NCBI GenBank assembly: GCA_001643675.2
Contig: LSRY02000002.1
Span: forward strand, 1,901,501 to 1,965,500
Reading direction: 5' to 3'
From: Monocercomonoides exilis
Lineage: Eukaryota; Preaxostyla; Oxymonadida; Polymastigidae
Length of the DNA stretch: 64,000 nucleotides
Within the stretch, counting starts at the first letter, position 1. Every line of letters begins with the position of its first letter. A model generated the notes under the pieces. That model worked only from the letters and a program-made list of their open reading frames with translations, was not told the origin of the DNA and searched no databases. The position numbers were made by a program, and so were the translations under genes. Of this stretch, positions 24,160-34,977 are shown in pieces.

Positions 24160-27100
24160 CTACTCATCTGTAGGGAGTGGCTGAGCATCGTCGTCCAAGC
24201 ATTGCTCAGAAATAACTTCGCAAGGGGTGGATTGCTTAACCAATGTGTCGCAAGAAAAATTCTTTGAAAAAGAAAAACAACTGTCAGAGTTAGAAATTGA
24301 ACATGTATTAAAGCTATGCAAGCTAGCAGCAGGAGATGGGGACCTATCTGTTGGCGCGATGGAAATGGAGGTATTTGTTTGTGGAACTTCTCCCATTAAT
24401 GAGGTTCTTGCGGTTCCCCCAAGAGTGCTAAAAGTAAATGAAGACGTGGCATTTGGAGGATGAATTATAGAAGATGTATGAGACTGTGAAGAAGAGCGGG
24501 TCAAGCAATTTGTAATCGATCCAGAAATTGTTGATGAATAGGGGCGATTATAACTAGAAGATAACCGACTTGAAGATGATGAAGTGGTTCGGTTCGTCAT
24601 TTTGCTTTCTCTTTCGTCTTTTTTCTTGTTTTTATAAGATTTTTTGGGCATCATTTCATTTTTCTCACCAGGATCGAAAAATACAGGCAAATTTGACAAG
24701 GTTTTGCTTTCAATATCGCATTCGCGCACACGAAGTGATATAGGCTTCTCCATTCGCGGGAGAGCAGATAATGAAGATGCGAATGGCTCTTGCACCGATC
24801 CGCGAAATGTGGAATTTTGAGAGTGAAATGATTCAAAGCTGTGAGCTTCATCTTGGCTTTCAGCATCAAATGTTCGAGATTTGACTTTTGAATCAATCTT
24901 TGACAATAAATATGACAGACTACTGACAGACGTTGCACGTCCAGATTTAATTGGTTGGGTGCCCATTTGCAATCTAGGCAATTGAGGAATAGGAGGAAGC
25001 ATCATAAATGGACTCAGTTCCATATCAGAAGGCTCATCAGTCACATCATCGTCAATAATCTGGCACCTGTCAATTGCTGACGCTGAATGCTCTTTGTCTT
25101 TCGATGATGATTTCTTTCCCTTTGATGAAGACTTATATTCCTTCGAAGAAGATCTGTGATCCGTCGGAAGCGATGGCTCAGAAGCAGAAGACGTTAACTT
25201 TCTATTTACTTTATTTTCTTCTCGTTCACTCTCTCCTCCAGAATGGTTGCAAGAGTCGTGGTTGTCAACGCTGAGTTGCCCTTTACTTGAAAACGATTTT
25301 GAATGAATGAGTTGAGGATGCGAAGCGACATTTTGGAATGGATGATGATCTTCAGTAAATGTTTGTCCGTGCAGATTCGATAAAGGCAATTGTGAGAATT
25401 GACGAGGTAATGATTGTGATGAGATGCAACTGACTTGGGAAGACAAAAGCATTTGAATATGTTCTTGCTCCTTTGCTGATTTGATTCTGTTGCTGATTTT
25501 GCTGTTAAGCGTACTGTCATCATAAGTAAATGAAGGTTTCTTTTTAAATGATTTTGTAACTAGCAGAGTATTGTTTTGAGAATTATTGCTGTCAAACGTT
25601 TTTTCAATTTCTTCAATTTTGTCATCATCTTTAAACTTTGATATTTTTTCCAGAAACTGTGGATTGTCTTCAAAATATTCTTCTTCCTCTTCTTCCTCTT
25701 CTTCCTCTTCATATTCTTCTTCTTCTTCTTCTTCATAGTCTTCACCTTCATCGTTGTCCACATTTGTGATCTTCAATTCTTCTTTTGTTTGTTGAGTTTT
25801 ATTGGCTTCATCTTTTTCGATTGAATTATTCTCGTCAATTGCTTGGTTATCGGAGTTTTCAGCTACTCTTCCATCAAAATGAGAAGCTTGATCATTTTGC
25901 TTCGAATTGCATTGCTCATGCGAATTTTTTGCAAAATCAAATATGCTATTTTTGTCGTTGCATTCCAGAAAGTTACAATCAAGAGTTTCTCCGGACGATT
26001 GTGATCTGATTTCATTATTGTTTTCATTTGTTGCATCAATAATTGTTGAAGAGTTCGCTGAAATAGTTTCAAAATCAGATGGACTGCATATAAGTGTATC
26101 CATCAAAACTTGTGATTGAACATTCTTTGAAGGAAGAGCCTCTTGTGCATCTTCTTCTGTGATCAGCTCAATTGTTCTGTTTTTCTTTTGCTTTCGTTTG
26201 AATTTGACGTACAAGATTATGAATATCACCAAAAAGATTAGACAAACAAATATTGTTGAAGACATTACAATCACAATGATAATTAAATTATGATAAGATG
26301 CATCACGATGGTCATCTCCTGGCACTTCTTGTTTTGGACTGCTTGGAAGAAATGGCAAAAGATTAACTTGAACCGTTTCAGTTGTGCGTTTGGGCAAGTC
26401 AAATTCTCCATATCGAAGTCTTATGAAAGTCGTTGTATTCGGAGTGAAACTTTGAATTGCAGAAACTGGAATTTGTGCAATTAACTTATTTTCATTAATA
26501 AATCCCTCTTTCATAATTTCATAATTGTCATATCCTTCTGAATAATTTGTTTTCCTGACAATGTCAATTGTTAAAAAGCACGGAATGAAGAGATTGCCCA
26601 AGCAATGTAAGCAAAGATTTGATTCGTTTAAGCTCACTTCAACTGAATCCAGTTTTGGAACAAAAAATGAAGAATACCTTTCTTTGGGAATACCATCGAG
26701 TGTGCAACCTTTATTCCTAATCCAAAGAGAATCTTCTGGATCATCCGGTAAAAATGTTCCGTTCAGATACTGCAATGACTGAACATTGAGTGTTGACATT
26801 GTATCGTTGAGCTTTTTGCACTTGATGTTGCAACTTGCTGATGGATATGCATCTGAATTTTTTGAATTATTTGCAAAAATACAATTAGAAATAGAAGTAT
26901 TTGACCCAACAAGCGTTAATCCTCCAACTTGTGAATTCTTGATCGTTGTATTCAAAATGTTAACTGAACACAAATGACAACTAATCAGAGATCCTTTGGA
27001 ATGGCATATACCGATATTTGCAGGCTTATTAGATGTTTCAAATTCTGTATTTTGTTTTTCATTAGAGGATGCAACAGTAGAGGCTTGGTAAATTCCGTTG

Positions 27101-30100
27101 AAAACAGAGTCAGAAATGCAAACAAAAAAGCACTTTTCGATCTGTACAAATGAACCTTCTTCGGTTTCAATGTCATGTGACAAAAATGTCTTTGGATTTA
27201 ACGAAAATTCTGGTTCATATCTTGAATGATATATCTTATTATTATTGTGATTGTCGTATGATGGTTCCTGATGTGCAGGTTCGTCTCCAATAATCCAACT
27301 TGATGTTGTGTCGTTTATTTTTTCACCGAAAATCACTTCATTCATTTCTACGCTTTCACATTCAGTAAAGTGAAGCAGCCTGGTTTGAGGAGAGAGACTT
27401 AAGTACATTCTTTGCAAATGAATTCTTCCATTTTCGCAGCTTATAAATATTGGAAGTTTAGTTCCTGTCTCCATGTTTGCGCTGTTGCAAGATTTTGCTT
27501 GCCGGGGCATTTCTGCCATTATAACACTTCTAAATGTTAAGTCTCCGTTATTTGAAAAGAAGAGACAATTATGCATAAGGCCAACACTAACATTTATGTA
27601 GACTGCTACTCTCTGAATACACACAATATCTACACATTCAACAATACTGTTCATTCCAGAGTTTTGGACTGTCTCATTAAAATAGCATGTTGCCACTTGA
27701 GCACTTCTTGATGATGAACATGTTAAACTTTGAAGGATAATTTCTTCATCAATTGAAATGCTGTCAATTACAGAAATTTGACGAGAAGCATCAGCCGATA
27801 AGTGAGAAATCGCATGTTTTACAGTAATGCAAGGAAGTTCCTTCTTTCCACAAATCGATGAATCTTCGCCACACTTCGATATAGCTATTTCATTTGATGT
27901 ATAAAAAAAGATCAACGGGAGTAAATCGACATCATTTTCTCCGTCATCTATAGCAGTGAAATATATTGAGTTATTAAACGAATAATATGGATTTGAAAAG
28001 TCTAACTGAAAATACATTAGCATAGTGTCTTCATTCAAAGAATCAAGAAGCAGATATATGTCGCGACCGTATACAGCGTTGTTATTTGAGAATGTATCAT
28101 TTTCAAATAAAAATGAAATTGGAGTTCGTTGCATTGCCTTATATTTCCCTCGATTTAACTTTTTCAATGAAGATATTCCCAAAAATGCAATTGGAGTAAT
28201 ATCTGGATTGAATGGAGCGCTCGATAGATCAATAAAGAAAACCCCACCTCTTCCATAAGTATTGGTAGTTTCGCTTATTTCGTCGTTCAAAGAGCATGAG
28301 CACATCAAAAAGGAGCTGTTTGTGACCAAAACAGAATCTTGATCAGATTTTAAAAGAAATCTGAATGCTCCACCAAATATTGAGTTTGACGCAGAAATAA
28401 GTGTCATTGTATTGTTGGTAAATGTAATATTAGCAGGAATCTGTGTGAATTCGTTGAATTCTTTATTTGAAATAAAATTACGTGACGGAATAGGGAAATG
28501 AAATTGGCTATCAGTAAACGAAACGCAAACGGGTTCAGAAGACAAGGATGACGACGATGTGAACATGGAGTTGCTTATGTCCAGTGTCCTAACGAACTGT
28601 TGTGATTCGCTTCTTGTACGTTCAAATGATGTGTCCGATTGCATATTCCTTGATGGAACGCGTAAATCTTCAAATTTATAAAAGCCAATAAAGCTGAAGT
28701 ATCTATTTGAATTTATCACTCGCAGTGAATTTAATATAATTGTGCCAACATCTGCAGCAATCACATTTGCGTATAGAGGACAAGAACTAAGAAATGAAAC
28801 TTTAGTTAAGTTTATTTTTCCTGGGCAAAATACTTGCCTGCTATATTCTTGAACGCCAAATGATGATGACAGCAGGAACATTGGGAGTGTTATATCATCA
28901 TTCTTGTGTTCTATAACACAGTTGCAGACAGTAACCATTCCACTGCTCACTGGAAATAAAATTACATTACTTTGCATTTGATCACTTATAACAGAATTAT
29001 AAGAATTAACTCCGACAAGCGCTATGATGAATGCATCAATAAAGCATTGCAAGTCTGAGTAGACCGTATGCTCTGGAATTGTGACACTGATATTACTTGG
29101 ATGTTGAGAAGAGCTTTTAACCAAGTTTATCAATGAGCTCAAAGAAGCAGACTGGTCAGAAGAAGTCTCGTCAGTGTTGTTCTCAAGTTTTTTAGAAGAG
29201 TCAAAACTAGAGACAGAATGTTGAAGGCTTTCTGTTTGAAGATTTATTGAAGAAGATGAAAAGGCACAATTTTGCATGTCATTGCAATCATTATGTAGTG
29301 TTTCATTCAATTCTTTTGCCTCTTCGTAGCTGTTTTGATTTTGTGTGTCAAAATGTGATTCAAAAAGTGGATGAACAGAATTTAACCATATTAGAAAGAG
29401 ATCGTTGGATGTGATGTTTGCAGATAAAGAAGTATTCCTTTTGTTGGAGAAAGAATACTCAAAATATGAATTGGTAGATTTGAAATTGCGTGAAAGAAGA
29501 TTTGTATTATTTGAAAAGATAGGGAGGAAATGTGTTTTGTTATCCGATGAACAAGAATTGCTTCCAAATGAAAAGTGATTAATCTCAGATAAATTCCTTG
29601 CAAAAAAGAGAGGTGAAGAGGCGAAAGTCGGTGATCTAATCGAAATCATAGTCTGAAATATATTCGATTGAAGCAAAGAAACGTTGAAATCAACACAAAA
29701 AATCAAAGTGGAAAATAGAGGATATGAAAAAATCGAATGTGCATCATTAAAAAGGAATTGTTCAGTAACAATCACGTGATGTGCTTTTCTATCACTCGGA
29801 ACTCTAACATATGAAGAAAAATAAAAATCAGATTCATCAGATCTCTCAATGCAATTTAGTGATTCGTGTGATGTGTTGCAAGGTTTTGTGAGAGAAGATG
29901 AAATAAATAACAGATTTGAGCAGAGGAAAGAAGAATGCTTTTCAGCAGCATTTAGAAGAAAGTTATTTCTCTTTTGTCGTAAGTTTGAAAATACATCCAT
30001 AATAGAAAGTGAATTCCCGTATTTTGCAGAACGGCAATGCATAAAAATGCAATTTTGAACTAAAAGGGTACCAAAACTCGAAGAATCTAATTTTTGCGTC

Positions 30101-31251
30101 AATGATTCATTGTTTGTAATTACTGCTCCATTTATTGACAACCCTCCTCCAGATCCTTTTTGTGATTGGCATTCGTAAAATAGATTCTGATTTAAATAAA
30201 TGTTCCATCGAGTGTTTGCTAAGCCACAATGAATAGCAATTCCACCTCCGTTACCAACCGCTGAGCAGCAGTTAAATATGCATCTCTCAACTTTTGTTGA
30301 AACCGTTTGCGTATTTTCATTGAAAATTATGCTAATACCTCCTCCATTCGAATTTGCATTTCTTGTCTTTGTTGAAAACGAACAATTGCTTGAAAACGTA
30401 TTTGAACAAAAACAATAATAATCATCTTCGAACGAAATTTCTTGGAAAAGCATAATTCCATTTGAAATGTTAGAATTGATTTCAGTTTGATTTGTCATAA
30501 AACTCTGCTGCTCGCATCCGATGTATGTGTTGTTAAATGATTTATATGTTTCTGTTTGTGATAATGATGGGAAAATCTCTCCTTGTTGAAAGTTTTCACA
30601 CATGAAAAAGTAATTGCTTTGAAGAGTATGTTCAGTGTAAGAATATGGTGATAAATGTTTATTTGAACATTTGCGACTATTCTGAACCGTTAAATTTGAA
30701 AGAAGGCAATCTTTCAAAGAAAAACTACACCTTTCCATAAATTTTTGTTTTGCGCGATGGTGCTCAGAAAGAGAATTAGTTGAATATCTCACAAACGACA
30801 TATCTCCAAGGACAATATTTGATTCGCATAAGTTGATGTCGGATTTTGAATCTCGAATTGTTGTTTTTATTGATGAATTAATAATGCTCACCCTTCCGTA
30901 AACTTGATCAAAATCGAAAAAATCAAAACCACTTGACGTAATAATCAAATGATCTAACTTTAGATATGAAGAACAAGTTATGTCGGTAAAATTCGAAAAA
31001 GGTTTGTTAAGTGCCTGAACTTGTGAAATGACAAGAGAAGAATTTTGAAGCTGAATATGAAATGAAATTGAAGTTGAATGAGGAATAGGAAAATCGTATT
31101 GATGCTTAAATGTTTTTTCTTTCCCTCCAAATTGTTGTTGTGTTGCAAAATTTGTTGTACAAAAGTGATATTTGACAAAATGAGCATTTGAAATCTCCTC
31201 CATAACATATGATTTTAGAAAAATCACAGTGATTACTTGAAAAAAGGTCAT
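24160..31251 (-). CDS. giant beta-helix-repeat (Pmp-like) type I membrane protein
   Basis: One exon, 2363 aa. The N-terminus (MTFFQVITVIFLKSY) is signal-like. The outer part (about 20-1640) holds scattered parallel-beta-helix/Pmp-type repeats. Examples are NGGGISIIF, GNGGGIAIHC and GSGGGLSING (about 300-370) and FGGAFRFLL (about 957), together with many F-x-x-C/N and CxF pairs and NxS/T glycosylation sites. A Gly/Pro-poor stretch (LLPFLPSSPKQEVPG) leads to one strong transmembrane segment, IIIVIVMSSTIFVCLIFLVI (about 1655-1685), then basic residues (KFKRKQKKNR). A cytoplasmic tail of about 680 residues has an acidic Glu run near 25680-25760, then Ser-rich and Lys-rich parts. Similar proteins form large surface families in metamonads. 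A role in adhesion or surface display is inferred from architecture only. Confidence 0.8.
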   Translation of the reverse strand: MTFFQVITVIFLKSYVMEEISNAHFVKYHFCTTNFATQQQFGGKEKTFKHQYDFPIPHSTSISFHIQLQNSSLVISQVQALNKPFSNFTDITCSSYLKLDHLIITSSGFDFFDFDQVYGRVSIINSSIKTTIRDSKSDINLCESNIVLGDMSFVRYSTNSLSEHHRAKQKFMERCSFSLKDCLLSNLTVQNSRKCSNKHLSPYSYTEHTLQSNYFFMCENFQQGEIFPSLSQTETYKSFNNTYIGCEQQSFMTNQTEINSNISNGIMLFQEISFEDDYYCFCSNTFSSNCSFSTKTRNANSNGGGISIIFNENTQTVSTKVERCIFNCCSAVGNGGGIAIHCGLANTRWNIYLNQNLFYECQSQKGSGGGLSINGAVITNNESLTQKLDSSSFGTLLVQNCIFMHCRSAKYGNSLSIMDVFSNLRQKRNNFLLNAAEKHSSFLCSNLLFISSSLTKPCNTSHESLNCIERSDESDFYFSSYVRVPSDRKAHHVIVTEQFLFNDAHSIFSYPLFSTLIFCVDFNVSLLQSNIFQTMISIRSPTFASSPLFFARNLSEINHFSFGSNSCSSDNKTHFLPIFSNNTNLLSRNFKSTNSYFEYSFSNKRNTSLSANITSNDLFLIWLNSVHPLFESHFDTQNQNSYEEAKELNETLHNDCNDMQNCAFSSSSINLQTESLQHSVSSFDSSKKLENNTDETSSDQSASLSSLINLVKSSSQHPSNISVTIPEHTVYSDLQCFIDAFIIALVGVNSYNSVISDQMQSNVILFPVSSGMVTVCNCVIEHKNDDITLPMFLLSSSFGVQEYSRQVFCPGKINLTKVSFLSSCPLYANVIAADVGTIILNSLRVINSNRYFSFIGFYKFEDLRVPSRNMQSDTSFERTRSESQQFVRTLDISNSMFTSSSSLSSEPVCVSFTDSQFHFPIPSRNFISNKEFNEFTQIPANITFTNNTMTLISASNSIFGGAFRFLLKSDQDSVLVTNSSFLMCSCSLNDEISETTNTYGRGGVFFIDLSSAPFNPDITPIAFLGISSLKKLNRGKYKAMQRTPISFLFENDTFSNNNAVYGRDIYLLLDSLNEDTMLMYFQLDFSNPYYSFNNSIYFTAIDDGENDVDLLPLIFFYTSNEIAISKCGEDSSICGKKELPCITVKHAISHLSADASRQISVIDSISIDEEIILQSLTCSSSRSAQVATCYFNETVQNSGMNSIVECVDIVCIQRVAVYINVSVGLMHNCLFFSNNGDLTFRSVIMAEMPRQAKSCNSANMETGTKLPIFISCENGRIHLQRMYLSLSPQTRLLHFTECESVEMNEVIFGEKINDTTSSWIIGDEPAHQEPSYDNHNNNKIYHSRYEPEFSLNPKTFLSHDIETEEGSFVQIEKCFFVCISDSVFNGIYQASTVASSNEKQNTEFETSNKPANIGICHSKGSLISCHLCSVNILNTTIKNSQVGGLTLVGSNTSISNCIFANNSKNSDAYPSASCNIKCKKLNDTMSTLNVQSLQYLNGTFLPDDPEDSLWIRNKGCTLDGIPKERYSSFFVPKLDSVEVSLNESNLCLHCLGNLFIPCFLTIDIVRKTNYSEGYDNYEIMKEGFINENKLIAQIPVSAIQSFTPNTTTFIRLRYGEFDLPKRTTETVQVNLLPFLPSSPKQEVPGDDHRDASYHNLIIIVIVMSSTIFVCLIFLVIFIILYVKFKRKQKKNRTIELITEEDAQEALPSKNVQSQVLMDTLICSPSDFETISANSSTIIDATNENNNEIRSQSSGETLDCNFLECNDKNSIFDFAKNSHEQCNSKQNDQASHFDGRVAENSDNQAIDENNSIEKDEANKTQQTKEELKITNVDNDEGEDYEEEEEEEYEEEEEEEEEEEYFEDNPQFLEKISKFKDDDKIEEIEKTFDSNNSQNNTLLVTKSFKKKPSFTYDDSTLNSKISNRIKSAKEQEHIQMLLSSQVSCISSQSLPRQFSQLPLSNLHGQTFTEDHHPFQNVASHPQLIHSKSFSSKGQLSVDNHDSCNHSGGESEREENKVNRKLTSSASEPSLPTDHRSSSKEYKSSSKGKKSSSKDKEHSASAIDRCQIIDDDVTDEPSDMELSPFMMLPPIPQLPRLQMGTQPIKSGRATSVSSLSYLLSKIDSKVKSRTFDAESQDEAHSFESFHSQNSTFRGSVQEPFASSLSALPRMEKPISLRVRECDIESKTLSNLPVFFDPGEKNEMMPKKSYKNKKKDERESKMTNRTTSSSSSRLSSSYNRPYSSTISGSITNCLTRSSSQSHTSSIIHPPNATSSFTFSTLGGTARTSLMGEVPQTNTSISIAPTDRSPSPAASLHSFNTCSISNSDSCFSFSKNFSCDTLVKQSTPCEVISEQCLDDDAQPLPTDE

Positions 31252-31638
31252 TGAGACGCATATATATATATTTATGCAATGCTTATTGTTTCAATAGGAA
31301 AAATGAGAAACTATAAAAAAAGAAAGTTCCACAAATAAAATGCAATATATATATTATTTCAATAGTCAAACGTATTATATTCCTAAAACACGTGTAAGTA
31401 AAGTGCACTTTTTGTGAAATAGGCCTTTTATACTGATTATCCAAATTTGTGAACAAGGACAATATAAATTTTATATTACGGGATAGTGGAAAAAAAAAAC
31501 AGTTTGAAAAATTTCAACTATTTCGCAATTAAAGATAAAATAATTCTATATAAATGCGTGCGTTAATTATTTCACGTCAAATTGTTCGTAAATACTTAAT
31601 ATATTTGTTTTATTAAAAAAATAAAAGAAAGTAAAGAT
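31252..31638 (+). other. intergenic between two minus-strand genes
   Basis: About 390 bp, AT-rich, with a short (TA)n run at 31258-31272 and TATATA near 31350-31358, within about 110 bp upstream of the beta-helix protein start. These could be promoter elements, but AT background makes this weak. Nothing else was recognised. Confidence 0.45.
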
Positions 31639-34600
31639 TCATTCATTCACTTCATAGTGAAAATACAAGTATTTCTGAAGTAACGATCCACGGATGTATG
31701 GAAATGCTTCGTTTGTGAACTCTTTCCCGCACATTGTTTCTAACTTGGCAAAGATCTCTTCTTCGTTTCTGTTACATAAATACAAAAAAGATGGTGTTCC
31801 ATCGCGGAAATAAGCTGCAGCGCATCTGGGTTCTTTTGGTATGATTTTTCTTTTTGGATCCAAAGTTAGCTGAAGAGGCTCTGATTCATCCCAAATTGAA
31901 TGATCACATCGCAGCTCTTTGCATTTAGGCGAGTTGTCAAATGGACTCATTTCTTCCAATATTGCTTTTTCTTCATCTAATTTCATCAGTTCAGAATCAT
32001 TTATTTCTGCATCTGAGGGTTCCAAAAAGCAATCGCATCCTTCTTTTCTTCTCGGGCCCAGTTTTTTCAGTTTTTTAATCTCTCTGACGATATCCACAGT
32101 CAGTCCTTTTCTCAGTCTATTTCTCATCTTTCTCTTCTCCTCTTCTGTTGCCATGTCATTTTCTGTCTTCGCCTTCCACACAGGGCAATCACGATGCACA
32201 ATAAGAGGACGTGAAGGAAGGCCAATAAGCTGCCCAAGATGGAAAATAGACAAAGAAAACTCTTCTGGATATTGTGGAATTAGCGTCGTGAGAGTCTTTT
32301 GCTGTGCTTTCGAATGCTTTTTTTGGATTAAGAAAGAAGAGGATGAAGATTTTTTTGTCTCAGGATTTGTTGAAGCGGTAGCAGAAGAAGAAGAAGAGGA
32401 GGAGGAAGAAGAAGGTTGCGATGATGAGGAGGAGGAGAAGGACGAAGACGAAATTGATAATGGATCTGATTGTATATCCAAACCAGATATACGCTCTAAA
32501 GCCATGTTGTTTTTGGCTGCTTCATTGTTTTCTTTGAGAATAGCATCTCTGCCATCTCCCATCGCATCAGCCCCACAGTCGCAATCGATGCTTCTTTCTA
32601 CTTCGTTTCTTTCTTGTTTCTCTTTCTCTTCCTTCAACGCCTTTTCTCTGAGATCTGCAAACCTTGAGGGATAGATGGTGGCGTAGAACCTGAGCTGTTG
32701 TTCAAATAAGGACAGCTTCTCAGAAGAAGATGTTGTTGAAGATGATGGTTTTGTTGACAAAGAAGCATCTGTGTTGAGTGCTGAATCTGACGATGTAGAA
32801 GAGGAAGTTGCTTTTTCCTGTTCCACAACTCTATCTTTGCTTTCTGGTGCATCTTTATTGGAGTAAGACTCTTTAGCCTCAGATTGCTTTAATTGTTTTT
32901 CTCTCAATGAAATGAAGTCGATATCAAATGGAGTGACAGGCGAATAGCTGTTGAAGAAGAGATGAGCAGGCACCCATGCGAATGAAATGGGGCAAAGCAA
33001 CTCGGATGGAAAGAGCTTGCATTTCACACTCGTTTTAACATTCAGTGCAGAGTAAAGTCCTTCATAAGCAAATGAATAAAGTGAATACATAAAAATAATA
33101 TTTGAAATAAAATAAAAATGAAAAGTTTTCTTCCTTATAACATAACCATTTATGTTTTTGAATAAGAAAGGACCAATAATAAAAATTTCAAGTTTTTCTT
33201 CATTCATACCAAGATGGTAGTATTTTAAAATTGGCCAATTAAACTGCTTTCGTATTTCTCTCATTAAATCCATTTCCATCAGCATAGACAGATACCCCAG
33301 CGTTAAAAACCTAAAGTCAGATATATAAAAAGATGTAGAATAAATAAATGAATGAAATGAAATGAAATGAAAAAATGAAAATTTTATAAAAAAAGTTGAA
33401 ATGAAAAATAGAAAAAACAAAATGAAGGAAATGAAAAATTGAAAAGAAAAGAAAAGAAAAGAAAAGAAAAGAAAAGAAAAGAAAAGAAAAGAAAAGAAAA
33501 GAAAAGAAAAGAAAAGAAAAGAAAAGAAAAGAATATGTTACAAATTACAACACCTGTATTTTGGATCATAAAAGAAGTAGACTGATGAAAGCAATGTTGG
33601 ACACAAATCAACTACACTCACTCCCACAAGCTTCCCGTCAAGACGATATTCCATATGATATGCCCCAAACACCAGTTCGCTGTAAGAACGCAGAGTTGCC
33701 TCGTTTCTCTCTTTTTCTGAAGCTTTTTCTGACTCTTGTTTTTCTTGCTTGAAAAGCTGGTAAACAACTTTTGGATGCCGTTCGAGGTAATTTAAGGCAG
33801 GCTCAAGTCTGAACTTTGGGCCTTTATTGCACAGAAAATTAGTGAAAGATTCCATCGTGGGCACATCATCATCATCGTCTTCTTCGTCTTCTTCTTTGCC
33901 ATCTTCTTCTTCACTTTCAGGTTTCGCAGTGCTTTTCTTGTTTTTATCTTTTTTCACGCTGTGAATAACTCTCTGGTATTTGTCATATAGTTCAAATGAT
34001 TCTTCTGTTGGAGCAGCTGTTCGAATACCAATTGTAAAAGTGTGATATCGTCCAACAATCTCGCAAAGTAATAGCGTTTTTGGTGTTGTCTCTTCCGATT
34101 TTCTTCCATAGTAATCGCCTTCATACCTGGATTTCTGTAATTTCGCTGGAATTAACGTTGAAAAATTTAATGGCTTGTTTATAAAAACTGGAAGAGGACG
34201 GGGGGATGAGTACAAGTTTGGTAAAGGTATGTTTGGAGGTAATAAAGGTCCTTCAAAGGGTGGTGGTGCTGCTCTAACATCAGATAACTTTTTTACAGCA
34301 GATGAGACATCTTTTGCATTGGCATGCCCACGGAAAGTGCTGGCATTAGCAGAAATATTATCCTTTGAATGAAGAGCTTTCTCAGAAGGAGGCCAATCTC
34401 CGTCAAGAAATCTGAAAAATCTTCTAATATCTCTATGATTTGAATGAGAAGCAATGAATTTATCTATGTCCACTCGGATAGAATATCTGAAAAAAAAATT
34501 ATACTCATCATTTTCAAAATATGTAACATAAACAAACTGTGGACAGCAGTTAAACCATGGATAATATCTATAGCAATAAGATCCAGAACGACGAAAGCCA

Positions 34601-34864
34601 TGATTAACTAAATGCTCATATTGAGAAGGCTTCATTAAAAAATAAGAGAAAGCTAATTCAAAATAAAAAAGTTAAAATAAAAAAGCAATAATTATGTTTT
34701 TCAAACAAAATGATTGTTTTGGAGTTTTCGTTCCGCAATATGAACAATATGATTGACTTACAACACAGAATAAAATGAAAAGATGAAGTTAAAAAAATGT
34801 ACCGAAAATCACTTTCAGCAGCAAAAATAGATGCTAATTCTTTTATATCAGTTTCGTGATGCAT
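31639..34864 (-). CDS. ATE1: arginyl-tRNA--protein transferase ATE1
   Basis: Transfers arginine from Arg-tRNA to N-terminal Asp/Glu/oxidised Cys in the N-degron pathway (family knowledge). Model complement(join(31639..33059, 33210..33310, 33554..34486, 34538..34652, 34707..34756, 34803..34864)), 893 aa, all phases consistent. Matches in order: the N-terminal cysteine pair (SYCSYCGTKTP), the GFRRSGSYCYR motif, NCCPQYSIRVDI (Cys residues implicated in Fe-S cluster binding in other ATE1), YDKYQRVIHS, YHMEYRLDGKLVGVSVVDLC, SSVYFFYDPKYRFLTLG and the FPSELLCPISFAWVPA block. The gene is far longer than usual (about 520 aa). A Ser/Lys/Glu-rich insertion follows the LLCP block, and an acidic insertion sits between YQRVIHS and the MESFTNFLC segment. 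Intron 33311-33553 carries an 18-unit GAAAA repeat. Confidence 0.92.
33441..33532 (+). repeat. pentanucleotide microsatellite (GAAAA)n inside ATE1 intron
   Basis: About 18 perfect GAAAA units on the plus strand, read as TTTTC on the ATE1 sense strand. The tract fills much of the 243-nt intron and may act as an extended pyrimidine tract upstream of the acceptor. The length is expected to be polymorphic. The same unit recurs imperfectly as TTTTC at about 53535-53593. Confidence 0.95.
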
Positions 34865-34977
34865 CCTTTATGATAAATAATTGAAAATATTTGCTTTTAA
34901 CCTTGCTATCAATTAGCACGCATAATTGCTTGAAAGAGCGAAGATTTATTTAGGGTTTTCAAAAAGATCAGATTCCA

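Noticed and set aside
31919-32674. Plus-strand ORF opposite ATE1
   Set aside because: Antisense of the ATE1 last exon; Ser/Glu runs reflect repeats on the other strand.
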